Notes: generated by a model from the sequence alone, not told the origin. A stretch of DNA of 64,000 bases from Symbiodinium kawagutii (GCA_009767595.1 VSDK01003991.1:176977-240976); one strand, 5' to 3'. Counted from the stretch's first letter, positions 23,431-35,462 are shown. Translations and numbers: made by a program.

Positions 23431-24500
23431 GACCATCACTAACCATCACTGACCATCATTTACCATCACTGACCACCACCAACCATCACAAACCATCCCT
23501 AACAATCACCGACCATCACTAACCACCGCCAACCATAACTAACCACCCGTAACCATCAATGACCATCACTAACCATCACTGACCATCACTAACCATCACT
23601 AACCACCGCCAACCATCAATAACCATCCCTAACCATCACTGACCATCACAAGTCACCAGTGACCATCACTGACCATCACGGACCATCGCTGACCATCACA
23701 AACCATCACTGACCGTCACTGACCATCACTAGTCATCACTGACCATCACTAACCATCAGTGACCATCACCAACCATCACTGACCACCGCCAACCATCACT
23801 GACCATCACTGACCACCGCCAACCATCACTGACCATCACTGACCACCGCCAACCATCACTAACCATCATTGATCATCACTAACCATCACTGACCATCACT
23901 GACCATCACTAACCATCACTGACCATCACTACCCATCACTAACCATCACTGACCAGCACTAACCATCACTAACCACCGCCAACCATCACTGACCACCGCC
24001 AACCATCACTAACCATCATTGATCATCACTAACCATCACTGACCATCACTACCCATCACTAACCATCACTGACCAGCACTAACCATCACTAACCACCGCC
24101 AACCATCACTGACCACCGCCAACCATCACTAACCATCATTGATCATCACTAACCATCACTGACCATCACTACCCATCACTAACCATCACTGACCAGCACT
24201 AACCATCACTAACCACCGCCAACCATCACTGACCACCGCCAACCATCACTGACAACCCCCAACCATCACTGACCATCACTAACCATCACTGACCATCACT
24301 ACCCATCACTAACCATCACTGACCAGCACTAACCATCACTAACCACCGCCAACCATCACTGACCACCGCCAACCATCACTGACCATCACTAACCATCACT
24401 GACCATCACTACCCATCACTAACCATCACTGACCAGCACTAACCATCACTAACCACCGCCAACCATCACTGACCACCGCCAACCATCACTAACCATCACT
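23431..24500 (+). repeat. Decamer satellite with a 120-bp higher-order repeat
   Basis: About 107 consecutive 10-bp units in strict register: mainly AACCATCACT, GACCATCACT and AACCACCGCC. From about 23.88 kb the units form a 12-unit (120 bp) block; 24001-24120 and 24121-24240 are identical, and shorter versions follow to 24490. Confidence 0.97.
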
Positions 24501-24632
24501 AGTCATCACTAATCACAAACCCCTTGACCTTCATCATGGCTATCGATGTTTGATGCTTCACCACGGCCTATGGTTGCAGCACCCAACGCTTCCGATTCCC
24601 ACCGGCCCGCAGGGCCCGCAGTCCCTCAGCGC

Positions 24633-24701
24633 CACAGGGCGTGTTGCGCGAAGCTGAGGTTGAAAACCAGCACAGTGCTGAGCCAGCCCAAGAGAGTGCC
24701 G
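24633..24701 (-). CDS. Exon island, possibly a membrane helix
   Basis: One frame reads GTLLGWLSTVLVFNLSFAQH then ALW with GC donor TGTG|GCGCTG. A second frame (SRNTPCGAEGLRALRAG, donor GGCCG|GTGGGA) is also good. Gene assignment unknown. Confidence 0.35.
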
Positions 24702-24722
24702 CTGGTGACTGGTTTCTGACCA

Positions 24723-24835
24723 TGGGAAAACCTAAGGGAAACCGAAGGGAAACCGAGGAAAAACCTAAGGGAAACCAGAGGAAAGCGAGGAAAACCTAAC
24801 AGAAACCATAGGAAAACCAGCGGAAACACCACTCT
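24723..24835 (-). repeat. Degenerate minisatellite
   Basis: GGGAAACC(T/G)AAG-type units of 10-14 bp repeated about nine times (GGTTTCCCTTAGG on the minus strand). The minus ORF over it (FPRFPLVSLRFFLGFPS) is an artefact. Confidence 0.7.
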
Positions 24836-26161
24836 GGCAATCTAACTTTGGAATCTAACTTGGCAATGGAAAATCACCATTCCTTCAGTAAAGCCTAGGA
24901 AATCAGCTCCTTCTTCGTAAGATTTTCGCTCGCCAGGTTACCGAACGCCAATCAATGTCAACAGATTAGAAGATTCTGGAAATGACAAACCGGCAATCAT
25001 GTCCAACACAATGACCAACTAACAAGTAAAACCAGCAATCATTATTATTGCTGGTAGTTACTTGTAGCTCCCAGCTTCTCCCCTTTAAAAGGGTCATTTT
25101 AGTAGATGAAAACAATGACGTATCATGTCGGGTAATAGCAACGCAATAATAACCAGAATATTGGTGAACCACAACTCTTGGAGAACATTGTGAACCAGTA
25201 TGCGTACACATAATCTATTCAAACGCATGATGGTGCTACTGTGTATTAATCATTTCTACGATTGGTGACAGTGATGTACATGCTATACTTGCTTGTATGC
25301 CCATCCCAAAACACTGAAAACCAAAGGGCAGAGCCGGGTAAGGCATAAATACATGCAAATACCAGTACTAGCCATACACAAGCTGTACAGAAATAGACTG
25401 TTTTTTGTAGAACGATTGGTGGCTTCTTCTAACTCTCTAATTCCCTGGCTCGGCACTGCTGAAATTTTGAAATCTCTGTAAAGCTTCGACAGATCTACAA
25501 TGGCGTGCCTGCAGGCTACCCTTCGTCGACAATGCGGCAGCACGAATTTCCCAACATCATACAACAAGTAGTATTTTAGCCAGATTATAACCAGCATTCC
25601 ATTCTTAACCAAAAGATTAACCACTCATTAAGCAGAATCATGGTCAAACCTGAAGGGCAAGCTCAGGTACTCGCGTCCAGCCTGTGCAGTTTGGACACAG
25701 AACCGCAACCCAACGACAGCCAAATCAAACAGAAGCAGACGCGAAAAAAAAATCGCAGAAACGCCAAGCAGTGGCCTGATGCTTCTTCCAGAATGGCGCT
25801 TGTGGTGAGGCTGAGTGGGATCTACACAGCACAAGTGTCTAGATGTGTCTGTGGTGTTCGTTGAAAATGGCATACGAGAATGCAAGTGTCTGTTTTATAG
25901 CCTTCAAGCTGGTAATGGAATCGGGCTAGTTGGGGGTAGGCAGTCGGGCACGCCTAGTACCATCATTATTCTTGAATTTTAGAAGTGGTTGGTGGTTGTA
26001 ACCCATCGCAAAAATCGTAATCAAGTCGATTATCGTTTTCAGGTGCAGGATTGAAAACCACGTATATACTACCATTTGGTTGGAACATCTTAGAACACTC
26101 ATGGTCGCTCCTTGCCTCATGAGCTCCTGCCCAACCACCAGCCAGTTCGAATCTCTCATTC

Positions 26162-26596
26162 ATGGCTGGTGTACCTCTTAAAAAAATGCTGACATTTAGT
26201 TTCTTGCTTTATCTGCCAGAGGGTAGAAGTGTGATCCCCCAAACCCACCGTCGAACTTTGGCACAAGTCGAGCCGTCAGCACAGCATACCACTGTGGCTC
26301 ACAGGCATCAGTCCTCCCGAGCTGTGTTCAGCATGGGTGAGCGACGCTTCCGCCGGCGGAGTGTGATCCCCCAAACCCACCGTCGAACTTTGGCACAAGT
26401 CGAGCCGTCAGCACAGCATACCACTGTGGCTCACAGGCATCAGTCCTCCCGAGCTGTGTTCAGCAGGGGTGAGCGACGCTTCCGCCGGCGGGGTGGGGTG
26501 CCACGAGTCTGTTGGTGGTGTGATCTGAGGCCTGCTTGTAACCAGTTGGGAAACATGCCTGTCTACATTTATCTAAGGCACAAATGCGTAGACTAA
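26162..26596 (+). CDS. Unidentified plus ORF with an in-frame 44-codon duplication
   Basis: 144 codons. A 132-bp block (26229-26360, repeated at 26361-26492) encodes SVIPQTHRRTLAQVEPSAQH, TTVAHRHQSSRAVFS, GERRFRRR twice. The copies differ at very few bases and the duplication is a multiple of three. The minus frames contain stops within the block. No family; it may be only a recent tandem duplication in non-coding DNA. Confidence 0.3.
   Translation: MAGVPLKKMLTFSFLLYLPEGRSVIPQTHRRTLAQVEPSAQHTTVAHRHQSSRAVFSMGERRFRRRSVIPQTHRRTLAQVEPSAQHTTVAHRHQSSRAVFSRGERRFRRRGGVPRVCWWCDLRPACNQLGNMPVYIYLRHKCVD
26229..26492 (+). repeat. 132-bp direct tandem duplication
   Basis: Two nearly identical copies, each ending CGCTTCCGCCGGCGG. 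One visible difference is ATGGGTGAG versus AGGGGTGAG near the end of the unit. Confidence 0.95.
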
Positions 26597-27523
26597 CCAT
26601 AAACGGATTAGACAACTATAGGACTCACAGTAAAATCAGGAAACATGTTGAGTGCTTAATCCATTTCCTTTAGCGACTTGCATAGTGATTTATGAGTTCC
26701 GATCATGAATTACAAGATATGAAAACTTGCTACTGGGACAACTTTCGCTTAGTACGTACGTTGATGGAATATCTCCGGCAAACTGCCATCGGCACTTTCA
26801 AGAGATGGGTGGGATTCGCGATCCATGAAGCGTATTCCTGTGAGAGGTTGGAGGAATGTGTCGGAAAGAAGCAATCACTCGCTTCATGTCTCAAATGTGA
26901 GCCACCTTCCAATGAAAAACAGGACGGCACGGCACAGTAACCATTGATCATCGATTGTTTGTTGATGGTTGAAAAGTGTTGTTCAAATGTACGTTAGATC
27001 CCAAGATTTGATTGTAATACAATCCCTGGGTCAAAGCTGTTCGGCTAAGGATTGCCCATACTCAAGCGCTGGTCTGCCCAAGCAAGCTCAGTGTAGAAAC
27101 AAGTTAAGACTCATAAGGCAAGATCCGTAAAACCACCGCAAATAACCCAAATGAAATAGGACTGATACAGAATAACCACCAAACACTGCATGGTGAAAAC
27201 AGTGAGTCGCAGGACCAACACAAAACAAATGGGCAAAATTAAGGGTAACTTACCCCTGGTCGTCCCTGACCTCATGGAAAATCCGCCATGGAAATCGATG
27301 CTTTTGCTAGCATTGTGATGCCCAAAAATCGTTGACCGCGGGGGATTGCTAATCACTAGGCAGAGTGGGTTAGCAATCGTTAGCCACCATCATCCGCGTA
27401 AGGGCACGAGGCCGCATGTTTGATTGCCAAATCCAGTTTGGGCATCGGTAAAAATGGCCAGAAAGGGATGCTTTTTTGGTCAATCTGGTTTTCAGGAGGG
27501 TAAAACACCCTAAATGAATGTTT

Positions 27524-27609
27524 GGTTGGTGGTTTCAACCCCTTATTAGTCAACCAACCATTTGTTGATGATCACTAGTGAAAACAAAAAATGTTTAAAA
27601 CCACCAATC
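27524..27609. mobile_element. Inverted-repeat element, family B copy 3 (86 bp)
   Basis: GGTTGGTGGTTTCAACCCC ... ATGTTTAAAACCACCAATC. The interior TTAGTCAACCAACCATTTGT is the reverse orientation of copy 2. Confidence 0.6.
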
Positions 27610-27675
27610 AAATGTAGATGCATAGCATCCTACATGAATCGAGCCATGCATGGCACTGCATCGAAACAACCTGCC

Positions 27676-27741
27676 CCAACCCTCCCAGGCCAAGGCCCAA
27701 GCTTCTGCAAGCGAACTGCCAGCTCGACTCATGGCCCTGAA
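27676..27741 (-). CDS. Exon island downstream of the PDZ domain, frame unresolved
   Basis: Acceptor TGGTTCAG|G and donor GGGCAG|GTTG. Reads AMSRAGSSLAEAWALAWEGW or GHESSWQFACRSLGLGLGG depending on phase. Confidence 0.35.
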
Positions 27742-28215
27742 CCAAACGCACGGTGGTACCGCTGCAAGCTGCGGAGCAGGACGTCACGAGGAGCAACCCT
27801 CGTTTAGCCACCAGAACTCATGGGAAATCCGTCATTTTCTGGCTGGTTCCATGTAAAGCATCATCCTTGGTGTCATCATCTCAACATATACATCATCCTT
27901 GGTGTATACATCCTTGGTGTATAAATCACCTCCTAGAATGAATCGTAGAAGTTTCCCATGGATTTCCTCTGTGTTTACGCTCGAAGTTCTCATGTGGACC
28001 CCAAAGCAGCTTTTCGGAGTTCGTTTTCCTCCTCTATCTTTGGGTTCAAGCACCATGAACAAACATGAACAAACATGAATAATCAGTATTAATCAAGCAT
28101 TAATCGCCATTAAGTTACCATTCACCACCATGAATAACCATCAACTAAGCACCATTAACCATCATAAACCACCATTCATCACCAGCAACCACCACAGGGT
28201 TAGATCACCACTTCA

Positions 28216-28297
28216 AGTGAAGCACATGGCTCGTGGCCACCGAGAAACCGACCATCGCATGGCCGCTGGCGGCGAAACCATGGCGGCAACATGTGAC
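28216..28297 (-). CDS. Exon island downstream of the PDZ domain, frame unresolved
   Basis: GC-rich island open in all three minus frames (for example PPWFRRQRPCDGRFLGGHE ending at GAA|GTGGTG, or GFAASGHAMVGFSVATSHV). Probably continues the PDZ gene. Confidence 0.35.
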
Positions 28298-28325
28298 TCA
28301 TGCTGGTACTGCTCATATATCATAT

Positions 28326-28424
28326 GGTGGTTTCTTAAAACTGTGGTACCCCTAAGTCATCCTTTATGAACCATTTATAGTGCTAAACCATCCATTTTTG
28401 GGGTGCGCTACTTTGAGAAACCAC
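28326..28424. mobile_element. Inverted-repeat element, family C copy 3, with a second start at 28430
   Basis: GGTGGTTTCTTAAAACTG ... GCTACTTTGAGAAACCAC. The same left end (GGTGGTTTCTTAAAG) recurs six bases later, suggesting a nested or tandem partial copy. A lone family C-like right end TATTTTGAGAAACACC occurs near 62330. Confidence 0.5.
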
Positions 28425-28613
28425 AATATGGTGGTTTCTTAAAGTGGAGGACCCCCGCACTTATCATCCCACATTAATCACTGTTTCTTTATAAGCCAAC
28501 CATTTTTGGGGATCCCCAGAGATAGGCAAACAATGGCAAACATTAATCAACATCCCAAGAAAGGCAGGATAAGTATGGATAAGTAGGGTGAAGCACTTCT
28601 CTTTAAAAGTTTC

Positions 28614-28675
28614 GGGGATGTGATGTGAAACAAAAGGGCCGCGGCTTGCGCTTCGACCAGCTCTTGGCACCGGGC
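28614..28675 (-). CDS. PDZ exon, last helix and strand
   Basis: ARCQELVEAQAAALLFHITS. Acceptor CAGAG|GCC in phase 0, giving APPE-ARCQELVE. The 3' end is approximate (a GA donor CCCC|GAAAC is the best visible). Confidence 0.65.
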
Positions 28676-31600
28676 CTCTGCTGATGGTTAACAGGAGACG
28701 TGTCTCTTCACGACATTTCTGTGCCATCAGGTCAGCATTGCCCTGGCCATCGATCAGGGTGGAAAGATGTGGAAAGCATGGGTGCGGAAGTTGCAACGAT
28801 TGGTTGGCCTTCATCTTTTGGTGTAACAAGTTGTGTTGCTCAAAATGTGGGTTGTCCCTCAAATGCTGATGGCTCGGCAGTGCACAAGTAAAAGCAACCA
28901 TGTGTCGGTTGCCATCCATTGGAATATGACTCCGGTGTCAACCACCGATTTGCCACCACATCGGTAACAATTGACTGTACAACTAGCCCCTCTTATCATT
29001 AGCAACTGTACTATTGACGATACCAACCGCCACTGGACTTAACTATAGATGAAAAAAAATAATGTTAAGGCAACGGCAATACAATAATAATTAATGGCTG
29101 CCATTAGCAATTGATTCATCATGATTCATCAACTAGATTGATTAACTAACATGCACTAGATTGATGGTAAGGATTAACCCACGCTTAACATTAGCAAACC
29201 CAAATTTGACCTACGCCTATGGCAATCAACCCTATTAAGTGGTAAATCGCTCTTACAATTGCGGTGGTGAAGAACAATCGTCTCGTTCGAAGGGACCGTG
29301 CATTGCTGGCAATGCCTATGCCAAAGCTTGATCTTTGTGATCGACAAGAACATCTTGACAAAAATGCACATGCGACCCAAAAGTCCCGAAACCGCGCGGG
29401 TTTCAAGCAATCCTCAATCCAAGGCATGCGAACCGGTCATGTTACGAAGTACATTTCATCAAATGGGTTTGTCCATCGTACGAATGTGTTTGGCGCTGCC
29501 AAGGTCATATTACACTCAAAGGCCAAAACCACATGGAGATTACAATTGCCAAGCAATGATCCCAACTATGGATCATAACAAGTCACAACTACCATCACCA
29601 ACCATTAGCAACAAATGTCATCAACCAGTAGCAGCATAAGTCATAAACCATGTAATCATAAGCCATACTATAGCATCCCGACAAATCATTGAACATCAGT
29701 CACCAACAATCTAAAGACCAACGATGAGCAAAACACAATCGAACCATCATTTAACCACCACTTGGAAGGATCTTTCAACTAAACCACCATTCAACCACCA
29801 CTAAACCGTCATCAAACCACCATTGAACCACCATCAAACCACCATTTAACCAGCACTAAACCCCCATCAAACCACCATCAAACCATGGCCGATCCCCACC
29901 GCTAAGCCACCATTGCTTCACCGTGCCGCTTCGGGCGGAGCCTCCAGGCCATTGACCTTCACGATGCGATCGTGTTTCTGGATCTCGCAGCAGCTGTCAA
30001 ACGGTTCCGGTCGCCGACGACAAAAGTTCCGGTCGTGAGTTGTGGGGGTGGATGGCGAGGCAATGGTTCAGTGATGGTTGATTCATGATGGAAATTTTCT
30101 GGGTGATTTTCTTTCTAACTAGCGGTTGAGTGATGCAATATGGGGAATTGCGCTTGGTCATGCTGGTAAAATTGTGGCTACTTGATAGTTACATCGATGA
30201 TTAAGGATGACGTGTAGTGGTAGTGGCTGGATGATGGTATGGTGGTTAAATGATGAGTCATGACTGCTCACTGATGCTTCTATAATCATGTTTGATGATG
30301 TTGATGATGACGAATTGGTGGTCAATGTCTAGGGAATGATGATGATAGTGATGGTGGGTGACGTTTGGGGAGAGTGATTTGGAATGCTTTAAGATGGCCA
30401 GGCACTTTGGACAGAAACAGCTCCCCCAACGGAGTTCAACATCGATCCACAGCTCAACACCGCAACGATGGATCATGACCAGCTACCACAGGTTGATGGC
30501 TTCCGATGGGTTACCGGTACAACCGTCTTTGGATCCACCATCCAACCACCAAAGCCTAAGGGGAAACCATGGGAAACCCAGCCTTTTCAGGGTGAACTTC
30601 CTGGCACCTGCGGCGAGTGGAACTCTGGGTGGCCCCCACAGCGAGGCTTGGATTGGTCCGGTTCCACTCAGCCAGCAAGCCACGCTCATGGACCTGGGTG
30701 CGCACAGCATGGACTGCTGCGGCAACTGGTGGGAGCATCACGTGGGAAAATCTAAGGGGAGGTTACTAGTTGGTCAAACATGGTCAAAGCCTAGGGATAT
30801 CAGGTCTGCAATCTGTGGGATGATCTGCGGTTCACGTACTGCTGTCTTTCAGCTCATTTTGAGTTGCTTTTGAGTTGGATTGGCCTGTCAGGGTTCCCTT
30901 ACCTGCTAGGAATGTTGATCAAACCCTCTCCCCGAGGAACCCTATGGAACCCCACCGAACCCTATCGGTAGAGCTTGATCACCCAGAATCGGCCTCACCT
31001 GCGCGCGCCTTTCCAAACCTGTCTGGCGATGTGTATGCGGGTGTTTTCCCATCTCTTTTTCCCTGTCTTTTTTTTTCCGTGCCGTGTTTTGACATGTGTG
31101 GTCATATTGTTGACCCATGAGCTTGCACATATCTTGGGCATCACTTGCAAAATCCTTTGGTGTTGCAAGGCTTGAGCGAATCTGAAGTTGTTTAGAAGCA
31201 GTTTTGCTACAAACATGATTGTGTGAGTTTAAGATCGTGCCCAAGGAACCTACGGAACCTCAGGGTCCATCGGTTCTGAGGCCACAGGCAATATACCAAT
31301 GTATTTACATAAAACCATACTAATTGCAAACCAACGCATATTTACATGCATGCAGTTTGGTCGGCACATCATTTTCACAGCGCAGGATTCTCTTCTACAA
31401 GCAAATATCTGAGCTTGAAAAAAATTGAAAAGCGTAAGTAAGTATCAACATAAAGTTCAATCTCCAAAACAGCGGCCCCATGGTGGATTAAAGGAACAAT
31501 TCGGGATTGGGAAGCAGTTTACATTTCTATGTCCCTGCCCTACCCATGGGCACATGCTGAAAAACCCGCGGCACCCGCTGGGAAGCGGACTGCTTGGACC

Positions 31601-33719
31601 AGCATGGCATTGCCATCTATGAGATCGACATCGATCCCCAAGGTGCCAGTGGATTTGACCTGCCGCAAAGCCATCAGCCGCGGTCTTGGATGGCGGGTCC
31701 TTTGTTGATGCAACGCTGGTGTCGCATCTGATGGTTGTAAAACTAGCGGATCTGCTATCAAGATCTGCTGCTGCATGACAGTTGTGGACCCCGTGGCCCC
31801 CACTGTAGCAGCCTATGTTGTAGTAGGCAGCGATGACAGGAATATCTCCCAACCCATGGAGTATGGTGCGCATATGGACGGACCCGTGTGAACGCAGAAG
31901 GGAAAAGCGTGCACGGCAAACACATGCAGCCACCAATCACCAACCACCAAAGGCCTTGGAAAATGGAGGTCGGTCGTTTTGATCATGGAAAAGAATCAAT
32001 AGTACAGAACCAACCACAACCAGCCACCCAACCAGCCAGCCGACTACAAGTCTAAATCCTCCAGCCCTGAGGGCACGGACAAGGAAGATATCAAATTGCT
32101 GTTGGCAAACCTGGCGTGCCGTCCCGGTGCTTCATCCATTGACAGGAGTTCTCTGAAGATGGTGCATCCAATAAGTGGTGGTTGCAGAGTGCTATCCCTC
32201 AGTCAGTTGCCTCAGTGCAGTTCACCAAGGTATCTATTGACCATGGTAGATACAAGCTATACTTCCATGGCTTGTCGATAAACTTTTAGCTTGTTCTTAT
32301 CTATCATTCGCTAGCGGATGCTGGAATGAGTTCACTATCGAGGGTGGAGGCCCCTCATCATCCATGATCCACGTGTTGAACATCACGATTTGTTGAGGTG
32401 CCGGTGGCCAAGCTATCATCGGGTTCAACCACTCCTGGTAGCTCCTGGCTTCCCCTTAAAAGGATCGGACTCACCTCGCTCCCAATGGCTTCCTCCCAAT
32501 CGACGCCCAGTCAAGACTTAGATGGTTTATGCTAAAATCTGGGAATGCGATGCCCTTCGAACCGCATTTTCTTCTTGCAAAACCGGCAAGGTGTTAAATT
32601 CCAACTGCCAGAAACCAACTACCAACGACCGATTCACATAGTTCACTACCGTTGCTTTTCAGCCATCTCTATTTTTTGCAATCGTTGAACCATCAATGAA
32701 CCATCAATGAACCATCAATAAACCATAAAATGATCGTCACCAAAATCAACCATCAACCAAACATCAATGACGCCATCATTTAGGTCATCTTCGACCATGG
32801 TCGACCATTTTCAGTGGTTGCTTTTTAGCTTGGCGGACTCTATACAGGTATAAATGTATTTCTAATTCAGGTGAACATGTTTGTGCCAATCTTGGGTAGC
32901 TTCATGACTGATGATGGTTTACAACGGTTACCTCTGGTCAACTAGAAAGACTAAGTGGCTAATAGTTATGCACCCCTAAGCTGAAAAATCCAGTGAGCTT
33001 CATATCTGATAGCTATTCAGGGACCAAGTGATGAAACCTAAATACCTAGCAAATTCGATGGACAACACACGAACAAAGCAACTAACCAAGTAAGTAACTA
33101 ACCAACTAACTAACTAACTTACTAACTACCTAACCAACTAACTAGTGCCAGTTCGGTGTCAGAACTTTTGCAAAAAAAATCCCTGCTGGAAACCATCATT
33201 GCCCTTCACGAGGTTCGCCTGCAAAACTGCCGTGGGCATGGTATGGGCTTGTTCAAAAAGGGTGGTGCCCCTGAACCAACCAATAATTAATCATCAGTAT
33301 GAATAGGGGAACTGCCAGTTTTTGGGGTTGCACCAGTCTTGGGCAAAACAAGCTTGTCATTGCTAGTTGAACCACTGAAAGTTGATCGATTTACTGGGCA
33401 AATCTACCAAAGGGTAACCACTTATTACCATTAATCAGCCATTGATTAAGCATCAAGTAACCACCAATTCATCATTACCAACGACCATGATCAACGACCA
33501 TTAATCATCAATTCATCAGTCACATTACCTAACCATAAATTTGCCAATACATAAGCACCAATTAATAATCAATTGGCCCTTGTTCAACCATAAAACAGCC
33601 ATCAAGCATCAATACGCCTTCCTTCATCACCCAGTGGCGCATGCTTCGCCCCCCACTGGCTCCTCCTTGTTCCCATCTTGGCGATGCTCGGCGACCGGGT
33701 TCGTTTTCTCATCAGAAGC
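28614..33719 (-). CDS. Split gene: PDZ-domain protein (six exons assigned, both ends open)
   Basis: Five consecutive minus-strand exons read through the strands of one PDZ domain: QFDIFLVR (beta1), KSTGTLGIDVDLIDGNAML (carboxylate-binding loop and beta2), ERGLLAEWNRTNPSLA, IQKHDRIVKVNGLEAPPE (the DRIVxVNG signature) and ELVEAQAAALLFHI (last strand). PDZ domains bind the C-terminal tails of partner proteins and act as scaffolds. An upstream hydrophilic exon (33657-33719) is in phase. All joins are phase 0. No stop or start was located: the 3' part may use islands at 28.25, 27.7 and 24.7 kb, and the 5' part may reach the islands at 34-43 kb. The domain is certain; partners and localisation are unknown. 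Confidence 0.75.
29930..29983 (-). CDS. PDZ exon with DRIVKVNG
   Basis: Eighteen codons, IQKHDRIVKVNGLEAPPE; D-R-I-x-x-V-N-G is the most conserved PDZ signature. The acceptor is TGCGAG|A (AG|A, an exception to the AG|G rule here). GC donor GAA|GCGGCAC. Confidence 0.82.
30640..30693 (-). CDS. PDZ exon
   Basis: Eighteen codons, VHERGLLAEWNRTNPSLA. Acceptor CACCCAG|G, donor GCT|GTGGGG. The E/D-W-N..NP..A block recurs in dinoflagellate PDZ-type proteins just before DRIVxVNG (family memory, not searched). Confidence 0.8.
31591..31659 (-). CDS. PDZ exon with the GLGI-type loop
   Basis: Twenty-three codons, VKSTGTLGIDVDLIDGNAML then VQA. TLGID stands where PDZ domains carry the GLGF carboxylate loop. 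Acceptor GCGGCAG|G, donor CAAGCA|GTCCGC, phase 0 at both ends. Confidence 0.8.
32075..32110 (-). CDS. PDZ exon, first beta strand
   Basis: Twelve codons, VCQQQFDIFLVR, fitting the F-x-V/I-x-L strand that opens a PDZ domain, directly in phase with KSTGTLGID. Acceptor CGCCAG|G, GC donor GTCCGT|GCCCTC. The opposite strand reads EGTDKEDIKLLLANLACRP over the same bases and has better third positions, so this is moderate. Confidence 0.5.
33073..33145 (+). repeat. CTAA tetranucleotide tract
   Basis: Imperfect CTAA/CCAA repeat (TAACTAACTAACTTACTAAC). Confidence 0.85.
33657..33719 (-). CDS. Probable exon before the PDZ domain
   Basis: Twenty-one codons, ASDEKTNPVAEHRQDGNKEE plus P, hydrophilic and probably disordered. 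Acceptor GAGAG|G, donor GAGCCA|GTGGGG. The antisense frame is also open and hydrophobic (WLLLVPILAML), so strand rests on the neighbouring PDZ exons. Confidence 0.45.
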
Positions 33720-34033
33720 CTCTCTGCGGCGACGGTTGATGGTACGGCGCAGGTGGTGACCCATGGGTGGTGGATGCTTAACGGTTGGTGGTGACCCATG
33801 ATGGTTGCCAAGGATAAGTGATGATGAACCAGGGTCATTAAGAACTAGAACGTGGTGATGGTAATGAATTGAACCGCTAGACCCATAAAATAGGCGAACC
33901 TCCAAATCATCCAGTTCATTAACCATTTGCAGTAGTAAACCAACCATAACTTCAGGGTCCCCGATTCGAAACCGCCACATGTTTACTTCGCAGCCGCGAG
34001 GCCACAACCGCCACCACTGGTGGTTGCTGGCAC

Positions 34034-34068
34034 CTCGCAGCACCCGCGAGGAACAGCAGGGCCCGCCC
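34034..34068 (-). CDS. Possible exon upstream of the PDZ gene
   Basis: AGPAVPRGCCE, acceptor CTGCCAG|G, donor TGCGAG|GTGCC, phase 0 into ASDEKTNP. Plus-strand alternative: TREEQQGPPLAADSGPSRPL between CTCGCAG|C and GGG|GTAGAT. Confidence 0.35.
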
Positions 34069-34129
34069 CTGGCAGCTGACAGTGGCCCATCGCGGCCATT
34101 GCCGGGGGTAGATCTGGGGTGAAATGGTG

Positions 34130-34205
34130 GTTTAATGGTGGTTTAATGGTGGTTTAATGGTGGTGAAATGGTGGTTTAATGGTGGTTTAATGGCGGTTTA
34201 ATGGA
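34130..34205 (+). repeat. GGTTTAATGGT tandem words in an intron arm
   Basis: GGTGGTTTAAT repeated about seven times, a locally regular stretch of the GGTT-type arm. Confidence 0.85.
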
Positions 34206-35462
34206 AAAATTGAAATAGATTGATGATGACTATTGGTGATAGTTTTTAGTGATGGCTTAATCCGTGATTAAGCATGGATTGACATAGGTTGGATGAAAGG
34301 ATGATTATTGAATCTTATTGGTATATCATGGTTCGCAGCGGGTTGATCATGATGGCTCACGATTTTTCACAACAGTCAAAACTGGTTCATGGCAGGCTAC
34401 TCTGAATCAACCAAGGGTTCTCACCTAGCTCAATGCAGAATATAGACCAATTGAATCCCATTGATATCCTCCTACACTATTGACCTCGTTCTCAGGGCAC
34501 TATCACCGGCATGATCAATCGTCATTGATGTTAACCCCGGATAAAAAGCCTCTGGTAGATCTATAGGATAAGGGGTATCCCCCAACAGCGTTGGTTTCCC
34601 ATCTAAACGGTACCCCTCTCAATCAATCAACCAGGGGTTCATTCATCTGGGGTAAATTTTACTCATCATTTAAATAGACTAAGGTCCATCATTAAGCACC
34701 CAATAGCGTCAAAATCTCACCATCATGAACCGCCGCAAACCCTGGATCTATATAACCAAGCATCAACCATCCCAAGTCATCATTGAGCATCACTAATTAA
34801 GCGTATTCATGAGATATCATGAGCTAAGTTTAGACACTATCAATTGTAACTGGCGTTACTGTCACTCACCGGTACCAATCATCGTTCACACCATCTTCCA
34901 GCCATGGTATTACACCATTATTAACCAACTCGATTTCTGGTCACCAACCATCATGAACTCCATGACGTTTATAGCCATAAACATCCATAAACAGTCATTG
35001 AACCATCATGGACCAAGTCATCATTGATAAACTAACCATACTCCGTGGCAACGTTTGGCTATGAAGTATTCTATCGTTCACACCATCATTAGCCATCATC
35101 AACCCCCTCAACACAAAATCAACATATATCAACCATCATTAGCCATCGTTACGCGTCATAAACCACCATAAACTCACCGTTTCACCATCATTAAGCATAC
35201 TGTCCGCTCCTGCATGCGTGCCAGGGGTGGACGACCACAACGCAAGTGCCAACCATCATTATATAACCATCATAAGTTCACCAATCCAGGCATCAATAAC
35301 CACAATTTACCCATCATTTTTCTCATCAACATCGGTTTAACCATCAAATTTCACTGATTTCACCCCCAAAAACCACCATCTACATCCATTTTTTGCTCGG
35401 GCATCATCCATTTGCCCATGAAATTTCACCCCCCAAAACCACCTGTCACCGTGCCCTGCCGT

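Larger units (their letters stand above)
24836..28215. other. Region with non-repetitive blocks and no resolved gene
   Basis: Contains minus open stretches at 25283-25624 (ending in hydrophobic sequence) and 25628-25885, neither with coding-like third positions; the duplicated plus ORF at 26162-26596; element B3 at 27524. No family recognised. Confidence 0.4.

Noticed and set aside
23431-24500. CRISPR-like array
   Set aside because: Regular decamers but no unique spacers; contiguous satellite in a eukaryotic intron.
25060-25100. GTAGCTCCCAGCTTCTCCCC, similar to 32.44 kb, as a tRNA or snRNA piece
   Set aside because: No cloverleaf or Sm-site context; only a short shared word followed by CTTTTAAAAGG-like sequence.
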